Shown here piece after piece: positions 43,271-53,900 of a stretch of 64,000 bases of DNA. The stretch is taken from the NCBI GenBank assembly GCA_022510705.1, contig JAFLSX010000002.1, positions 1 to 64,000 on the forward strand, in the 5' to 3' direction. Under the pieces are notes generated by a model. That model was not told where the DNA came from and searched no databases. It was given only the letters and a program-made list of their open reading frames with translations. This DNA is from Lachnospiraceae bacterium. GTDB lineage: Bacteria; Bacillota; Clostridia; Lachnospirales; Lachnospiraceae. Every line of letters starts with the position of its first letter. The first letter of the stretch is position 1. The translations under genes and the position numbers were made by a program.

Positions 43271-45361
43271 ATGAAAGTTTACACGACCGACAAGATCCGC
43301 AACGTTGTTTTACTGGGGCATGGTGGCTCCGGTAAGACCAGTCTGGCTGAGGCTATGGCTTATTTATCCGGCATTACTTCCCGTATGGGGAAAGTGGAGG
43401 ACGGCAATACAGTTAGCGATTACAGTAAGGAAGAACAGAAGAGGCAGTTTTCTATTTCTACTTCCGTCATTCCGGTAGAGTGGGAGGGTTACAAGATCAA
43501 CATTTTGGATGCTCCCGGCTATTTTGATTTTGTTGGAGAGGTGGAGGAAGCCGTCAGTGCGGCAGGCGCTGCCATTATCGTAGTAAACGGTAAATCCGGT
43601 ATAGAAGTGGGAACGGAGAAAGCATGGGAACTCTGTGAAAAATACAAGCTGCCGCGTTTTGTTTATGTAACCAACATGGATGTGGACAATGCTTCTTTCA
43701 GACAGGTAGTAGAGGATATGACAGAGAAATACGGCAAGAAGATCGCACCTTTCCATTTACCCATCCGCGAAAACGAAAAGTTTGTAGGTTATGTCAATGT
43801 AATTTCCGAAACCGGTCACAGATGGCAGGGCAAGGAAGTTGCCCCCTGTGATGTGCCGGAGTATAATAAGCCCAATCTGCAGATCTGCAGAGACGCTCTC
43901 TTAGAGGCGGTAGCGGAGACCAGTGAGGAAATGATGGAGCGTTATTTCGGAGGAGAGGTATTCTCAGAGGCGGAAATCCGTGCGGCTCTGCGTACCAATG
44001 TCTGTGACGGCAGTATTGTTCCCGTGAGTATGGGATCCAATACGCTCTGCCAGGGTATTTATACGCTTTTGGACGATATTATCAAGTATCTGCCCAGTCC
44101 CGAGAATCGCCAGGTGGCAGGTATCAATATGAAAACCAATGATATCTACCATGCGGACTATGATTTTTCTAAGGCAAAATCCGCTTACATATGGAAGACT
44201 ATTGTGGATCCGTTCATCGGCAAATATTCCTTGATAAAAGTTAATTCGGGCGTTTTAAAAACAGATGATCTGATCTACAATGTGGACAGGGATATTGAAG
44301 AAAAAATAGGAAAGCTCTATGTGATGCAGGGTAATAAGCCCATAGAGGTTCCGGAGCTGCATGCAGGTGATATCGGCGCACTGGCCAAACTGACCGCAGC
44401 CAGAACAGGAAACAGTCTTTCCACCAAGGCCGTTACCATTAAATACGGTAAATGGGAGATTTCCAAGCCCTACACTTATATGCGTTATAAGCCCAAGAAT
44501 AAGGGGGATGTGGATAAGATTTCCCAGGCACTGCAGAAGATGTCTCATGAGGACCAGACCCTGCAGATCGTCAACGATGCAGAGAACAGGCAGACACTTT
44601 TATACGGTATTGGTGAGCAGCATCTGGACATCGTAGCCAGCAGACTTCTGAATGAATACAAAGTGGAAATTGAATTGGCAAAGCCCAAGATTGCTTATAA
44701 GGAAACCGTTAAAAAGACTTCGGATGTGGAATATAAGTACAAGAAACAGTCCGGCGGACACGGACAGTACGGCCATGTCAAGATGAGATTCTCTTCTTCG
44801 GGAGATTTGGAGACGCCATTTGTTTTTGAGCAGGAAGTAGTGGGAGGTGCGGTTCCCAAGAATTTCTTCCCCGCTGTGGAGAAGGGACTGCAGGATTCCG
44901 TTGAAAGAGGCCCCATGGCTGCCTATCCGGTAGTGGGCGTAAAGGCCGTGCTCTATGACGGTTCCTATCATCCCGTGGATTCTTCGGAAATGGCTTTTAA
45001 GATGGCGACGATCCAGGCTTTCAAGAAGGGATTTATGGAGGCAGGACCGGTGCTCTTAGAGCCCATTGCTTCCTTGAAAGTGACGGTGCCGGATTCTTAT
45101 ACCGGAGATATCATGGGTGATCTGAATAAGCGCCGCGGCAGGGTATTAGGTATGAATCCTTTACCCGGAGGTAAACAGGTGATCGAGGCGGATATTCCCA
45201 TGAGCAGTCTGTACGGCTATTGTACGGATCTGCGTTCCATGACCGGCGGACGGGGTGAATACACTTACGAATTTGCACGCTATGAACAGGCCCCCTCCGA
45301 TGTACAGGAGAAGGAAGTAGCGGAAAGAGCTGCTAAGGTAGCGGAAGGAAATGTGGAGTAA
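43271..45361 (+). CDS. Elongation factor G-like GTPase
   Basis: A 696-residue protein with the full EF-G domain order (G, II, III, IV, V). The P-loop is GHGGSGKTS (16-24). The G3 motif reads D80-A-P-G-Y84 instead of DTPGH, so the histidine that activates water for GTP hydrolysis is tyrosine. G4 reads T134-N-M-D137 where NKMD is usual. Domain IV (SGGHGQYGHVKMRF) and domain V (MGDLNKRRGRVLGM, GYCTDLRSMTGGRGEYTYEF) are normal. This fits the secondary EF-G-like (FusA2-type) proteins, not the main translocase. Role unknown. The end overlaps a small membrane protein gene by 11 bases. Confidence 0.9.
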   Translation: MKVYTTDKIRNVVLLGHGGSGKTSLAEAMAYLSGITSRMGKVEDGNTVSDYSKEEQKRQFSISTSVIPVEWEGYKINILDAPGYFDFVGEVEEAVSAAGAAIIVVNGKSGIEVGTEKAWELCEKYKLPRFVYVTNMDVDNASFRQVVEDMTEKYGKKIAPFHLPIRENEKFVGYVNVISETGHRWQGKEVAPCDVPEYNKPNLQICRDALLEAVAETSEEMMERYFGGEVFSEAEIRAALRTNVCDGSIVPVSMGSNTLCQGIYTLLDDIIKYLPSPENRQVAGINMKTNDIYHADYDFSKAKSAYIWKTIVDPFIGKYSLIKVNSGVLKTDDLIYNVDRDIEEKIGKLYVMQGNKPIEVPELHAGDIGALAKLTAARTGNSLSTKAVTIKYGKWEISKPYTYMRYKPKNKGDVDKISQALQKMSHEDQTLQIVNDAENRQTLLYGIGEQHLDIVASRLLNEYKVEIELAKPKIAYKETVKKTSDVEYKYKKQSGGHGQYGHVKMRFSSSGDLETPFVFEQEVVGGAVPKNFFPAVEKGLQDSVERGPMAAYPVVGVKAVLYDGSYHPVDSSEMAFKMATIQAFKKGFMEAGPVLLEPIASLKVTVPDSYTGDIMGDLNKRRGRVLGMNPLPGGKQVIEADIPMSSLYGYCTDLRSMTGGRGEYTYEFARYEQAPSDVQEKEVAERAAKVAEGNVE

Positions 45362-45704
45362 AAAATTTTTGATCATTGCTATAGTGGTTACGATAGCTGC
45401 ATGCCTTATCAATCTTGCCGAGGCCTATTTCTGGGAAGTGCTGCCGATTGCTACCGATGTGGATAAAGATAAGTGGTTTTCCGGCGAAACAAAAAGGGGC
45501 TATGGTGTTGAACTGCGTACAAGATATGATTATTCGGTACACGACTGGGGAGACCCCATAGTGGAAATGAGGTTTAGCCTTTTTTCTCTGATTTCCGATT
45601 TTGTGTTTACCTATTTTTATGTTGTTATGGGCTGGGCGCTTCTCGGTATTGGGAAGGAAGCAGTGAAGGATGTCACAAATTTTGGCAAGGAGGATGAATC
45701 CTGA
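45351..45704 (+). CDS. Small two-helix membrane protein, function unknown
   Basis: A 117-residue protein with an N-terminal helix (FLIIAIVVTIAACLINLAEA) and a second one near the C-terminus (FSLISDFVFTYFYVVMGWAL), joined by about 50 polar residues (SGETKRGYGVELRTRYDYSV). No family is recognised. Its ATG lies inside the last codons of the EF-G-like gene, so it is read by coupling and could work with that GTPase. The leuS promoter starts ten bases after its stop. Confidence 0.65.
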   Translation: MWSKKFLIIAIVVTIAACLINLAEAYFWEVLPIATDVDKDKWFSGETKRGYGVELRTRYDYSVHDWGDPIVEMRFSLFSLISDFVFTYFYVVMGWALLGIGKEAVKDVTNFGKEDES

Positions 45705-45713
45705 TATTCCTGC

Positions 45714-45742
45714 TTGACAGAAAACTCCAAAACGGATAAAAT
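45714..45742 (+). promoter_or_regulatory. Sigma-A promoter of leuS
   Basis: TTGACA (45714-45719), 17-base spacer, TAAAAT (45737-45742), feeding a T-box leader. Confidence 0.82.
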
Positions 45743-45748
45743 GTAGGC

Positions 45749-46030
45749 AGTTTAAAGTATAAGGAAATGCAGAGAAGGAGAAGAGTAACAGCGCCAGGCT
45801 GTCAGAGAGCTGCCGGTTGGTGAGAGGCAGCAGCGCAAGGCTGTGAACTGGCTCCGGAGTTCCTGTGGGGAAATGCAGATTGTGCAGAGTAGTTGCAGGC
45901 GGCCCACTACCGTTATCAGTTATAAGTGCGTGGATATTTCTTTGTAATTCGGAGAATGTTCACGAAGCAGAGTGGTACCACGGAATGGAAAGCCCTTTCG
46001 TCTCTAGAAAACGAAAGGGCTTTATTATTT
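45749..46030 (+). promoter_or_regulatory. T-box leader, probably leucine-specific
   Basis: The T-box core AGAGTGGTACCACGG spans 45969-45983. The terminator pairs AAAGCCCTTTCGT (45989-46001) with ACGAAAGGGCTTT (46011-46023), then ATTATTTTTT. A CTC triplet at 45852-45854, between AACTGG and CGGAGTT, is a plausible Leu specifier; this was not proved by folding. Binding of uncharged tRNA-Leu would permit leuS transcription. Confidence 0.9.
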
Positions 46031-46047
46031 TTTAGGAGGAGAACAAA

Positions 46048-48462
46048 ATGGCAGAACCGTACAATCACAGTGAGGTGGAAGCAAAATGGCAGAAAATATG
46101 GGATGATGAAAGGGCTTTTGCTACTTCAGAAGACTATAGTAAACCCAAATACTATGCGCTGGTAGAATTTCCCTACCCTTCGGGCCAGGGACTTCATGTA
46201 GGACATCCCCGTCCTTATACGGCTCTTGATATTGTGGCAAGAAAGCGGAGAATGCAGGGTTATAACGTGCTCTATCCCATGGGCTGGGACGCATTTGGTC
46301 TGCCCACGGAGAATTATGCGATTCAGAATCATATTCATCCCAGAATTGTAACAAAAAATAATGTGGAGCGTTTCAAAGGACAGCTTCATGCGCTGGGTTA
46401 TTCCTTTGACTGGGATAGAGAGATCAACACTACGGATGAACACTATTATAAATGGACCCAGTGGATTTTTTTAAAGCTTTTTAATGCAGGACTGGCTTAT
46501 AAGAGTGAAATGCCCATCAACTGGTGTACTTCCTGTAAGGTGGGACTGGCCAATGAAGAGGTGGTAAACGGCGTCTGTGAGCGCTGTGGCTCCGAGGTTG
46601 TCCGTAAGGTCAAGAGCCAGTGGATGTTAAAGATTACGGAATATGCGGATAAATTGCTTCAGGGACTTGACAGCGTGGACTATGTGGAGCGCGTCAAGGT
46701 ATCCCAGAAGAACTGGATTGGTAAATCCACCGGTGCGGAAGTGGACTTTATCTTAAAAGATAAGGAAGATAAGCTGACAGTCTATACCACCAGACCGGAT
46801 ACTCTTTTCGGTGTTACCTATATGGTTATGAGCCCGGAGCATCCTTTCATTGACAAGTATAAAGCGGACATTAAAAACTGGGATGCAGTGGTGGCTTACA
46901 GAGAGCAAGCTGCCAGAAAGTCCGATTTTGAGCGTACCGAGATAGCCAAAGACAAGACCGGTGTTATGTTAAACGGCCTGACAGCCGTAAATCCGGTAAA
47001 CGGCAAGGAGATTCCGGTATGGATTTCCGACTATGTCCTCATGACCTACGGTACCGGTGCCATTATGGCGGTGCCTGCTCATGATGAGAGAGACTGGGAA
47101 TTTGCAAAGAAGTTTGATATGCCCATCATTGAAGTGGTGGCGGGTAGTCCAGTGGACGTGAATGAAGCGGTTTATACGGATGTTGCAAGCGGTATCTTGG
47201 TGAATTCTGAGTTTTTAAACGGTCTTTCCGTTGCGGATGCCAAGAAGAAGATTATTGAGTATTTAACCGAAAAAGGGATCGGACATCAAAAGACCAATTT
47301 TAAATTGAGGGACTGGGTATTTTCTAGACAGCGTTACTGGGGAGAGCCGATTCCTATTGTACACTGTGAAAAATGCGGTTATGTGGCTCTGCCGGAAAGT
47401 GAACTGCCTTTGGAATTACCTGAGGTGGAGAGCTATATGCCCACGGACAACGGAGAATCCCCTCTGGCCCATATGACAGACTGGGTAAATACTACCTGTC
47501 CGCACTGCGGCGGTCCGGCTAAGCGGGAGACGGATACCATGCCCCAGTGGGCGGGTTCTTCCTGGTATTTCCTTAGATATACCGACCCGAAGAACGAGAA
47601 GGAACTGGCAAGTAAAGAAGCGCTGAACTACTGGATGCCCGTAGACTGGTATAACGGCGGTATGGAGCATACCACGCTGCACCTTTTATATTCCCGTTTT
47701 TGGCATAGATTTCTCTATGATCAGAAGGTGGTACCTTGTCCGGAACCCTATCAGAAGAGAACCTCCCACGGTATGATCTTGGGATCCAACGGCGAGAAGA
47801 TGAGTAAGTCCAGGGGAAATGTGGTCAATCCTGACGATATTGTCAGGGAATACGGCGCAGATACTCTGCGTACTTATGAAATGTTTATCGGTGCATTCGA
47901 TCTGAGCGCTGCATGGTCTGAGGATGGTGTTAAGGGATGTCGCAGATTTTTGGAGAGAGTATGGAAACTGCAGGATATTCTGACGGATGAGGAAGGCTAT
48001 TCCGCTGATATGGAAACCAAACTGCATCAGACCATTAAGAAGGTCAGCTCGGATTTTGAAAATTTGAAATACAACACGGCTATTGCCGCTATGATGGCCC
48101 TGTTAAATGATTTCTACAAGAAGAATGCGGTTACGAAGGGAGAGTTTAAAATTCTGCTCACTCTTTTAAATCCTGTAGCACCCCATATTACGGAGCAGCT
48201 TTGGGAAACTGTGGGATATGAGGGAAGGATCTACCAGACCTCCTGGCCCGAGTATGACGAGGCTAAGACAGTGGAAGCCAATGTGGAAGTTGCCGTGCAG
48301 ATAAACGGCAAGACCAAGGCTACCATCCTGATTCCTAAGGAGGAAGGGAAGGAGAAGGTACTTACAATGGCAAAAGAGGTATTGGGAAGCAAGCTTTCCG
48401 GCACCATTGTAAAAGAAATCTATGTACCAGGCAGAATTGTCAATCTTGTTGTAAAGCCTTAA
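46048..48462 (+). CDS. leuS: Leucine-tRNA ligase
   Basis: An 804-residue class I synthetase. HIGH signature as [14 protein letters not shown], zinc-site cysteines ([25 protein letters not shown]), the CP1 editing domain with [20 protein letters not shown], and KMSKS in [12 protein letters not shown]. The C-terminal anticodon-binding helical domain and leucine-specific end are present. AGGAGGAG precedes the ATG. Controlled by the T-box leader upstream. Confidence 0.96.
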   Translation: MAEPYNHSEVEAKWQKIWDDERAFATSEDYSKPKYYALVEFPYPSGQGLHVGHPRPYTALDIVARKRRMQGYNVLYPMGWDAFGLPTENYAIQNHIHPRIVTKNNVERFKGQLHALGYSFDWDREINTTDEHYYKWTQWIFLKLFNAGLAYKSEMPINWCTSCKVGLANEEVVNGVCERCGSEVVRKVKSQWMLKITEYADKLLQGLDSVDYVERVKVSQKNWIGKSTGAEVDFILKDKEDKLTVYTTRPDTLFGVTYMVMSPEHPFIDKYKADIKNWDAVVAYREQAARKSDFERTEIAKDKTGVMLNGLTAVNPVNGKEIPVWISDYVLMTYGTGAIMAVPAHDERDWEFAKKFDMPIIEVVAGSPVDVNEAVYTDVASGILVNSEFLNGLSVADAKKKIIEYLTEKGIGHQKTNFKLRDWVFSRQRYWGEPIPIVHCEKCGYVALPESELPLELPEVESYMPTDNGESPLAHMTDWVNTTCPHCGGPAKRETDTMPQWAGSSWYFLRYTDPKNEKELASKEALNYWMPVDWYNGGMEHTTLHLLYSRFWHRFLYDQKVVPCPEPYQKRTSHGMILGSNGEKMSKSRGNVVNPDDIVREYGADTLRTYEMFIGAFDLSAAWSEDGVKGCRRFLERVWKLQDILTDEEGYSADMETKLHQTIKKVSSDFENLKYNTAIAAMMALLNDFYKKNAVTKGEFKILLTLLNPVAPHITEQLWETVGYEGRIYQTSWPEYDEAKTVEANVEVAVQINGKTKATILIPKEEGKEKVLTMAKEVLGSKLSGTIVKEIYVPGRIVNLVVKP

Positions 48463-48466
48463 TAGT

Positions 48467-48496
48467 AAAAGCGCCGGTCAGTGGATCGGCGCTTTT
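48467..48496. terminator. Bidirectional terminator after leuS
   Basis: AAAAGCGCCG (48467-48476) pairs perfectly with CGGCGCTTTT (48487-48496). It also covers the last codons of the convergent small gene. Confidence 0.82.
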
Positions 48497-48753
48497 CTCA
48501 TGATATTATCTATCTGTTTCAGTTCCTCCGGTGTGCTGTATTTTTTGATGGCGCTTATAACGGCGCCAACCTCGGCGGAGGAAAAAGAAATGGATTCGTT
48601 TTTTGCCTGTTTCATTTTGGTCATCATAAAGGGCATGAGTTCTTTTTGACTCTTTCCCTGACAGCCTGTTACCAGTTCTCCTAAAAAACGCAGCTTATTT
48701 TCTTCTATGTTGTTTAAGATGGGATCTGACATCCACTCAGGTCTGTTTTCCAT
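48478..48753 (-). CDS. Small hypothetical protein
   Basis: A 91-residue soluble, helical protein (MENRPEWMSDPILNNIEENK, LIP-free, ending in EELKQIDNIMRKAPIH). No family is recognised. The frame is open to an ATG at 48795 that would add 14 residues, but GGAGAG lies four to five bases before the ATG at 48753, which I prefer. It follows the next listed gene on the minus strand and is probably in one transcript with it. The stop lies inside the leuS terminator. Confidence 0.6.
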   Translation of the reverse strand: MENRPEWMSDPILNNIEENKLRFLGELVTGCQGKSQKELMPFMMTKMKQAKNESISFSSAEVGAVISAIKKYSTPEELKQIDNIMRKAPIH

Positions 48754-48794
48754 ATTTCTCTCCAATGTGTGGGTGCACACGAATCTTTCTTTCA

Positions 48795-49232
48795 TTATTT
48801 TGAGAGCATCTGAAACATCTGCATAAAATCCTCTGCGCCGCCATCCCCGTCACCGAAGTGAAAGCCTTCGGGAAAAATCTCTTTCATCATATTGACGGTT
48901 TCCATCATTTCCTCAGCATTTTTTAGGGTGGAGAAGATATCTATCAGCCGCTCCACCTTTTTTCTTTCCGCATAGGAGCAGTAGGGGAGAATTTCATGAT
49001 AGAGTTGTGTGGTATCCGACAAGATCTCCCTCGGCATACAGCCGAAGGGATGATGTTTAAAATAGGCGGCAGTATATTGAAATTCCAGATACTTGATATA
49101 GACGGCAAGCTGCTGTTGCAGGGACGGATCCAGATAGGGGAGAAGCAGCTTGTATATCTGTATATGATTGGTTGTAAAGAGTGCGTCAAAGGCCCGAATT
49201 CTGTCCTTTTTTTCGGCTTCATCCCTGCTCAT
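48795..49232 (-). CDS. Hypothetical helical protein
   Basis: A 145-residue, mostly helical soluble protein (DALFTTNHIQIYKLLLPYLD, MMETVNMMKEIFPEGFHFGD), with a Gly/Asp turn and a Met/Phe-rich end. No family recognised. AGGA is placed seven bases before the ATG. Paired with the smaller gene downstream; both look like lineage-specific genes. A link to the coat-like protein upstream is only by position. Confidence 0.6.
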   Translation of the reverse strand: MSRDEAEKKDRIRAFDALFTTNHIQIYKLLLPYLDPSLQQQLAVYIKYLEFQYTAAYFKHHPFGCMPREILSDTTQLYHEILPYCSYAERKKVERLIDIFSTLKNAEEMMETVNMMKEIFPEGFHFGDGDGGAEDFMQMFQMLSK

Positions 49233-49286
49233 ACCTTTTTCCTCGTGCTTTCTTCGTATTAATCTTATGAAAGGTGACGAGTATGT

Positions 49287-49324
49287 ATGCGTGAAACAGG
49301 CTCTTTAAAAGAGCCTGCACGCAT
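49287..49324. terminator. Long two-step hairpin, possible terminator
   Basis: ATGCGTG (49287-49293) pairs with CACGCAT (49318-49324), and inside it CAGGCTCTTT (49297-49306) pairs with AAAGAGCCTG (49308-49317). There is no T-run on either strand after the outer stem. It sits right after the stop of the Cys/Asn-rich gene on the minus strand. Confidence 0.55.
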
Positions 49325-49332
49325 CAGAGTTG

Positions 49333-49551
49333 TTAGTTGTTGCAGCCACCGCAGAAGCAGGAGATCAACAGAATCCAGATTAACAGATCGCAGCTGTTGT
49401 TGTTGCCCCAGCCGTCATTGTTGTTTAAGAGTCCGATACCGTTGTTGCCATTGCAGAAAGCAAGCAGCAGGATGATCCAGATCAGATTGTTGTTGCCGCT
49501 GCGGCCTTCATTACCGGAGCATCCGCAGTTGCTGGCAGTTAAATCGCTCAT
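49333..49551 (-). CDS. Cys/Asn/Gly-rich small protein (HCB13-like)
   Basis: A 72-residue protein (MSDLTASNCGCSGNEG) with two short hydrophobic stretches (LIWIILLLAFC, LLIWILLISCFCGG) separated by Asn/Gly-rich sequence (NGNNGIGLLNNNDGWGNNNS). Seven cysteines. It resembles the small proteins annotated in gut Clostridia as chorion class high-cysteine HCB protein 13; their function is not known, though a spore-coat role is often supposed. GAGGT is seven bases before the ATG at 49551; a GTG three codons earlier overlaps that site. Confidence 0.7.
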   Translation of the reverse strand: MSDLTASNCGCSGNEGRSGNNNLIWIILLLAFCNGNNGIGLLNNNDGWGNNNSCDLLIWILLISCFCGGCNN

Positions 49552-49576
49552 ATTAAGCACCTCTAGGTTTTTTTAT

Positions 49577-49605
49577 GGTTTATATTATGAGGGTGAGCAT
49601 GTCAA
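49577..49605 (-). promoter_or_regulatory. Possible promoter of the Cys/Asn-rich gene
   Basis: Minus strand TTGACA (49605-49600) with TAAACC at a 17-base or TATAAA at a 15-base spacer. Neither -10 is ideal. Confidence 0.4.
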
Positions 49606-49645
49606 TGTTTCCTGATTTTGTTAAAAAAATTAAAACTTTAAGGTC

Positions 49646-49673
49646 TTGCATTAATTTTAATATGTAGTAAAAT
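49646..49673 (+). promoter_or_regulatory. Candidate promoter of the sortase operon
   Basis: TTGCAT (49646-49651), 16-base spacer, TAAAAT (49668-49673). If real, transcription starts near 49680, which rules out the first in-frame ATG at 49678. Confidence 0.5.
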
Positions 49674-49701
49674 AATCATGTATAATAAAATTAGGGATAG
49701 T

Positions 49702-50898
49702 ATGTATTCGAGGCTGATGGATATGAATACACAAATGGTTTCGGGAAGGCAGTTTCGAAATGCCGCTGACTATGAGGCGGCTCTCAAGGATGCCGCTTAC
49801 ATAGATGCACTCAAGAAAAGGTATGATCTGAATACCAAAGAGGGTGTTACTTCCTTTCTGCAGGACATACGGAGTGGAAAGTACCGCTTCCGTACTATCT
49901 TAGGTCAGGATCTGAAGGAAGAACTGGAAGAACTGTTGGAACAGAAGAAAAAAGAAGCGGCTGCAGATACCGGTAAGAGTAAGAAAGGAAAAAGAAGCGG
50001 TTCCGGTATTTCAAGCCCAAAGAAGTCCTCTGCAAAAAAACAAAACACAAAGAAATTGGAAGATTATGATGCGGATATGCAGAAGTCCATTCTGCAGGAA
50101 TTAAAAAAACGGGAGCGCATCAGAAAGCTTGTTATGGTTGTCTGCCTATGTATGGCAGGGGGATGTTTTGTTTATCTGGGGATTTATTCCTATCAGACCA
50201 GTAGACTGGACGCCTATGCGGCTTCCCAAAGGAGACTGATCGGAACCACGGGTATTGTGGCGGATCAGACACCGGAAACGGTGGTGATCCATTATGACAA
50301 TCAGGAACTTGTGGTGCCGGATGTCTTAGATGATTATAAAACTTTATATACTTTGAACAAAAATCTAATCGGATGGGTTAAAATTGACGATACATATATA
50401 GATTACCCTGTATTGCAGACAACGAACAATGAATACTATCTGGATCATAATTTTGATCAGGAACAGGATAAGAACGGCAGCATTTTTTTGGATAAGGATT
50501 GCAGCATCTTTCCAAGAAGTGACAATCTGATCATTTATGGGCATCATATGCGCAGCGGCCGAATGTTCGGACAGTTAAACAAGTACAGTTCGGAGTCCTT
50601 TTATGAGGATCATAAATACATTCAGTTCGATACCATCTATGAAATGGGCACCTATGAAGTCATGTATGTGTTCCGTTCTAAAATTTATGAAGAAAGTGAA
50701 ATAGTCTTTAAATATTATCAGTTCACTAATGCGACATCGGAAATAGAGTTCAACTCCTATATGCGGGAGATGGCGGAGATGTCCTTATATGATACCGGTG
50801 TAACGGCGCAGTACGGAGATGAGCTTCTGACGCTGTCCACCTGTGATTATTACACGGATTACGGCCGTTTTGTGGTAGTGGCAAAACGAATCTATTAA
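49702..50898 (+). CDS. srtB: Class B sortase with long N-terminal cytoplasmic region
   Basis: A sortase of about 398 residues. The catalytic domain (about 210-398) has the SrtB layout: IGWVKIDDTYIDYPVLQTTN, histidine H281 in IIYGHHMRSGRMFGQL, cysteine C381 in LLTLSTCDYY and arginine R389 in DYGRFVVVAKR. One transmembrane helix lies at 143-164. About 140 charged, Lys-rich residues precede it; most SrtB proteins are 220-260 residues long with a very short N-terminus. Start is uncertain: 49678, 49702 (AGGG before it) and 49723 (GAGG before it) are in frame. Two proteins with SPxTGD sorting signals follow at once, so they are its likely substrates. Confidence 0.9.
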   Translation: MYSRLMDMNTQMVSGRQFRNAADYEAALKDAAYIDALKKRYDLNTKEGVTSFLQDIRSGKYRFRTILGQDLKEELEELLEQKKKEAAADTGKSKKGKRSGSGISSPKKSSAKKQNTKKLEDYDADMQKSILQELKKRERIRKLVMVVCLCMAGGCFVYLGIYSYQTSRLDAYAASQRRLIGTTGIVADQTPETVVIHYDNQELVVPDVLDDYKTLYTLNKNLIGWVKIDDTYIDYPVLQTTNNEYYLDHNFDQEQDKNGSIFLDKDCSIFPRSDNLIIYGHHMRSGRMFGQLNKYSSESFYEDHKYIQFDTIYEMGTYEVMYVFRSKIYEESEIVFKYYQFTNATSEIEFNSYMREMAEMSLYDTGVTAQYGDELLTLSTCDYYTDYGRFVVVAKRIY

Positions 50899-50927
50899 AC
50901 CGGATTTCCGGATGAAGGAGATGCGAA

Positions 50928-53900
50928 ATGGCAAAGAACAGTGAAAAGAAAAAGAATATCGGGCTGCGCAGGAGAGTGCGTAAAACCATGGGTGCAGCCT
51001 GTCTGATCACGGCAATTTTGGTAGCGGCGATCCCGGTACCGGAAGCGAGCGCGGCGGAAGAGGGCCCGAAAAAACTGACTTGGGTGGATCAGATTGAAAA
51101 GAATTCTAAAATTCCGCTGGTTCCCGGGGACTGCGAAACTATCTATACTACGGACGACGGCAGGTATCAGTTTGCATGGGTGACTGCGTCTGCACAGGAT
51201 ACAAAGAGGATAGCGGTAATCTTAGGTTATAACGGCGGTACTCTTACCGGCGGCAATCTGGTGATCCCGGACGAAGTTGACGCTTACACCAAGTTCAGTG
51301 AGAACGAGGGTACGGGCACGGGATACGTGGCCGTAAGCCAGAGCCAGAAGCCCCTGTACTATATGTCCGAGGTTGTCTATAACAAGGATGTTTCGGGAAA
51401 TGATATCATTGGTGACATTGATTATGAAAATTCCAAGTATCTTCCCTGCTATGCCAATACCCGTGACCAATGGATGTATGTAGGAGAAGGGACCGGCAGG
51501 AAAGAAAGACCTCTGGATGAGTTTTACTATCTGGAAAGAGGAGAATATAAGCGTACTGAGAATAGCAATGAGCAGTGGATCCGTAAGATTACGGTGGCCT
51601 ATATCGGCAACCAGTATCTGGAGCCTAATAAGAGCGGTCCGAATGCGGACGGAATACAAGTGGAATGGAAAATAGCCGACGCTGTTAAAACCACTTACAA
51701 TACGAATCCGGATAAGGGCATCTTTGCAAACCAGGGAAATATTACCAACCTGACGGTGGGTGAGAACTTAGTAGGTATCGGTAACTATGCCTTTTATAAT
51801 TGCAGCACGTTAGATACCATCACCTTAGGAAACGGTATTGAAGAAATCGGGCACCATGCTTTTGCCGAATGCATCAACATGCGGTCCATCGGATTGGATT
51901 TTGGCAGCAATTTAAACTATATTTCCGACTATACCTTCTATAATTGCCGCGCCCTGACCAGCTTCCAGCTGCCGGCCGGCGTGAATAAGATTTACGACCA
52001 TGCCTTTGATGGATGCGAGGCCTTGACAACCGTAGATTTAAACGGAGCGAAAGACGGTAGAAATACTGCGCTGCAGGATTTGGGCTACTATGTATTTAAC
52101 GGTTGTATAGCCTTAGAAGATTTAGTATTGCCAAGTTCCTTGACGGGAAATACGGTAAATGGTACAGCCAATGCGATTCATTTGAACAATTTTGCAGGCT
52201 GCAGCAAACTAAAAAGGATTCAGGTGCTGGCTTCTTCACTGCACTTGGTAACGGATGGCCTGTTTACCGTAGAGAATTTTAAGAATTCCGTGGATCCTAC
52301 TTTCTATTTTGAAGCGGATGGCACTGCCAATACGCATACGTTTACACAGGATAATGCTATTGCGTTCAAATATGCGGGTGAGGATCGATATGAGATCATC
52401 ATTATAGAAAAAGCAACAAAGCAGGCAGGCGGCGGAGATTCCAAATTGACATATCAGGTCAACTCCCGCAATGAGTTGCTGAATTTTGATATGGAACTGC
52501 CGGTGGAAGTGGTGACGATTCCCAGCACCATCGGTCCTTACGGCGTGTCCGCCATTAATTCGGGAAGCTTTGGCGGCGGTGCCGGCAGCTGTTACTTAAA
52601 GAAGATCACCATTCCGGGAACCGTAACCGTCATTGGTGAGAACGCTTTTAGAGGCTGTCACAATCTGGAGCATGTTATTTTTCTGGATGCAAGCAGAATC
52701 ACCACTATCGGGAAAAATGCATTTGCGACACAGCTGGTTGTGGGCAGCCATCAGGGTCAATGCGAAAATCCGAAGTTCCTGGAGCCTGTCGGTGGTATTG
52801 TGGCTGCTCCCAAACTGACCTTTACAGGTGCGGTATATGATGAGGCGACCGGGAAGATCTGTGAACCCTTTGCCTATGCAATGAACCCAAGCAGTAATAT
52901 CAATCAGGGTTCGCAGCCCAGTACCTATATTACCTATTACACCGGATGGCCCACCAATCTGGAGATACAGTATGTTTATGATCAGGGGACCAAAACCGGA
53001 GCGGCTACGCTGATAGACTATCCGACAGCTACGGAGTTAAAGACAGGTTCTAAGTATACAACCGCTGCATATCCTTATATGACCCAGGAATATGTGGAGG
53101 CGGCAAAGAATGCCTTTAGCAAGGATCCGGGTAGTAGATCCGACTATGAGAAACAGATCGTGGACGCGGCCTTGAATGTATCCGTGCCCATGGGTGTAAA
53201 GCGCATTGCAACCGGACTGTTTTCCAATGCGACATCATCGGTAACGCAAAATGAGAAAGGTGAATATATCTATACTGGTGAGGTGGAGAAAGTTGATGAA
53301 TCTAAAACGGCGGATACCGATATCCAGAGCGTGACTTTCGCCGATATTGCGGAGTTTGAGCCCTACAGCTTTACCGGCTGCACCAGCTTAACGACCATCA
53401 ATATTACCGGCGGAGAGGCTGTAATAGATGATTATGCCTTTGCTTATGAATATACTGATCCGGAGAATGAAGAGGGCAGTCAGTCTGCACTGACTACTGT
53501 GAATATGACGCGCGGCGGCAGCACGATTGGTGATTATGCATTTTGTAATAACAAAAAACTGACCAATGTGAAGCTTTCCTCCACCGTATCGGAATTGGGA
53601 CTTCGACCTTTTAAAGATTGCTCGGCGCTTACTAATGTGGACTTCTCCGGAGGACCGTATTTTAAAACCGAAACATGCATTATCTACGGACTGGATGCTG
53701 CCGGTAATAAGAAGGTTTTGGTAGAATGTCTGGAGAGCCGCGGTAAGGGAGGCGAACGCGGAAGTTCTACGGTCAGTGCAACGGAGACCGCGGGCATTAA
53801 GGAGATCCGCCCGGAAGCCTTTATGAATTGTGATAGCGTGGGAGAGGTGGATTTTAGCAGTTCCAATATTGAGACTGTGCCGGTGCGTGCCTTTGCCGAT

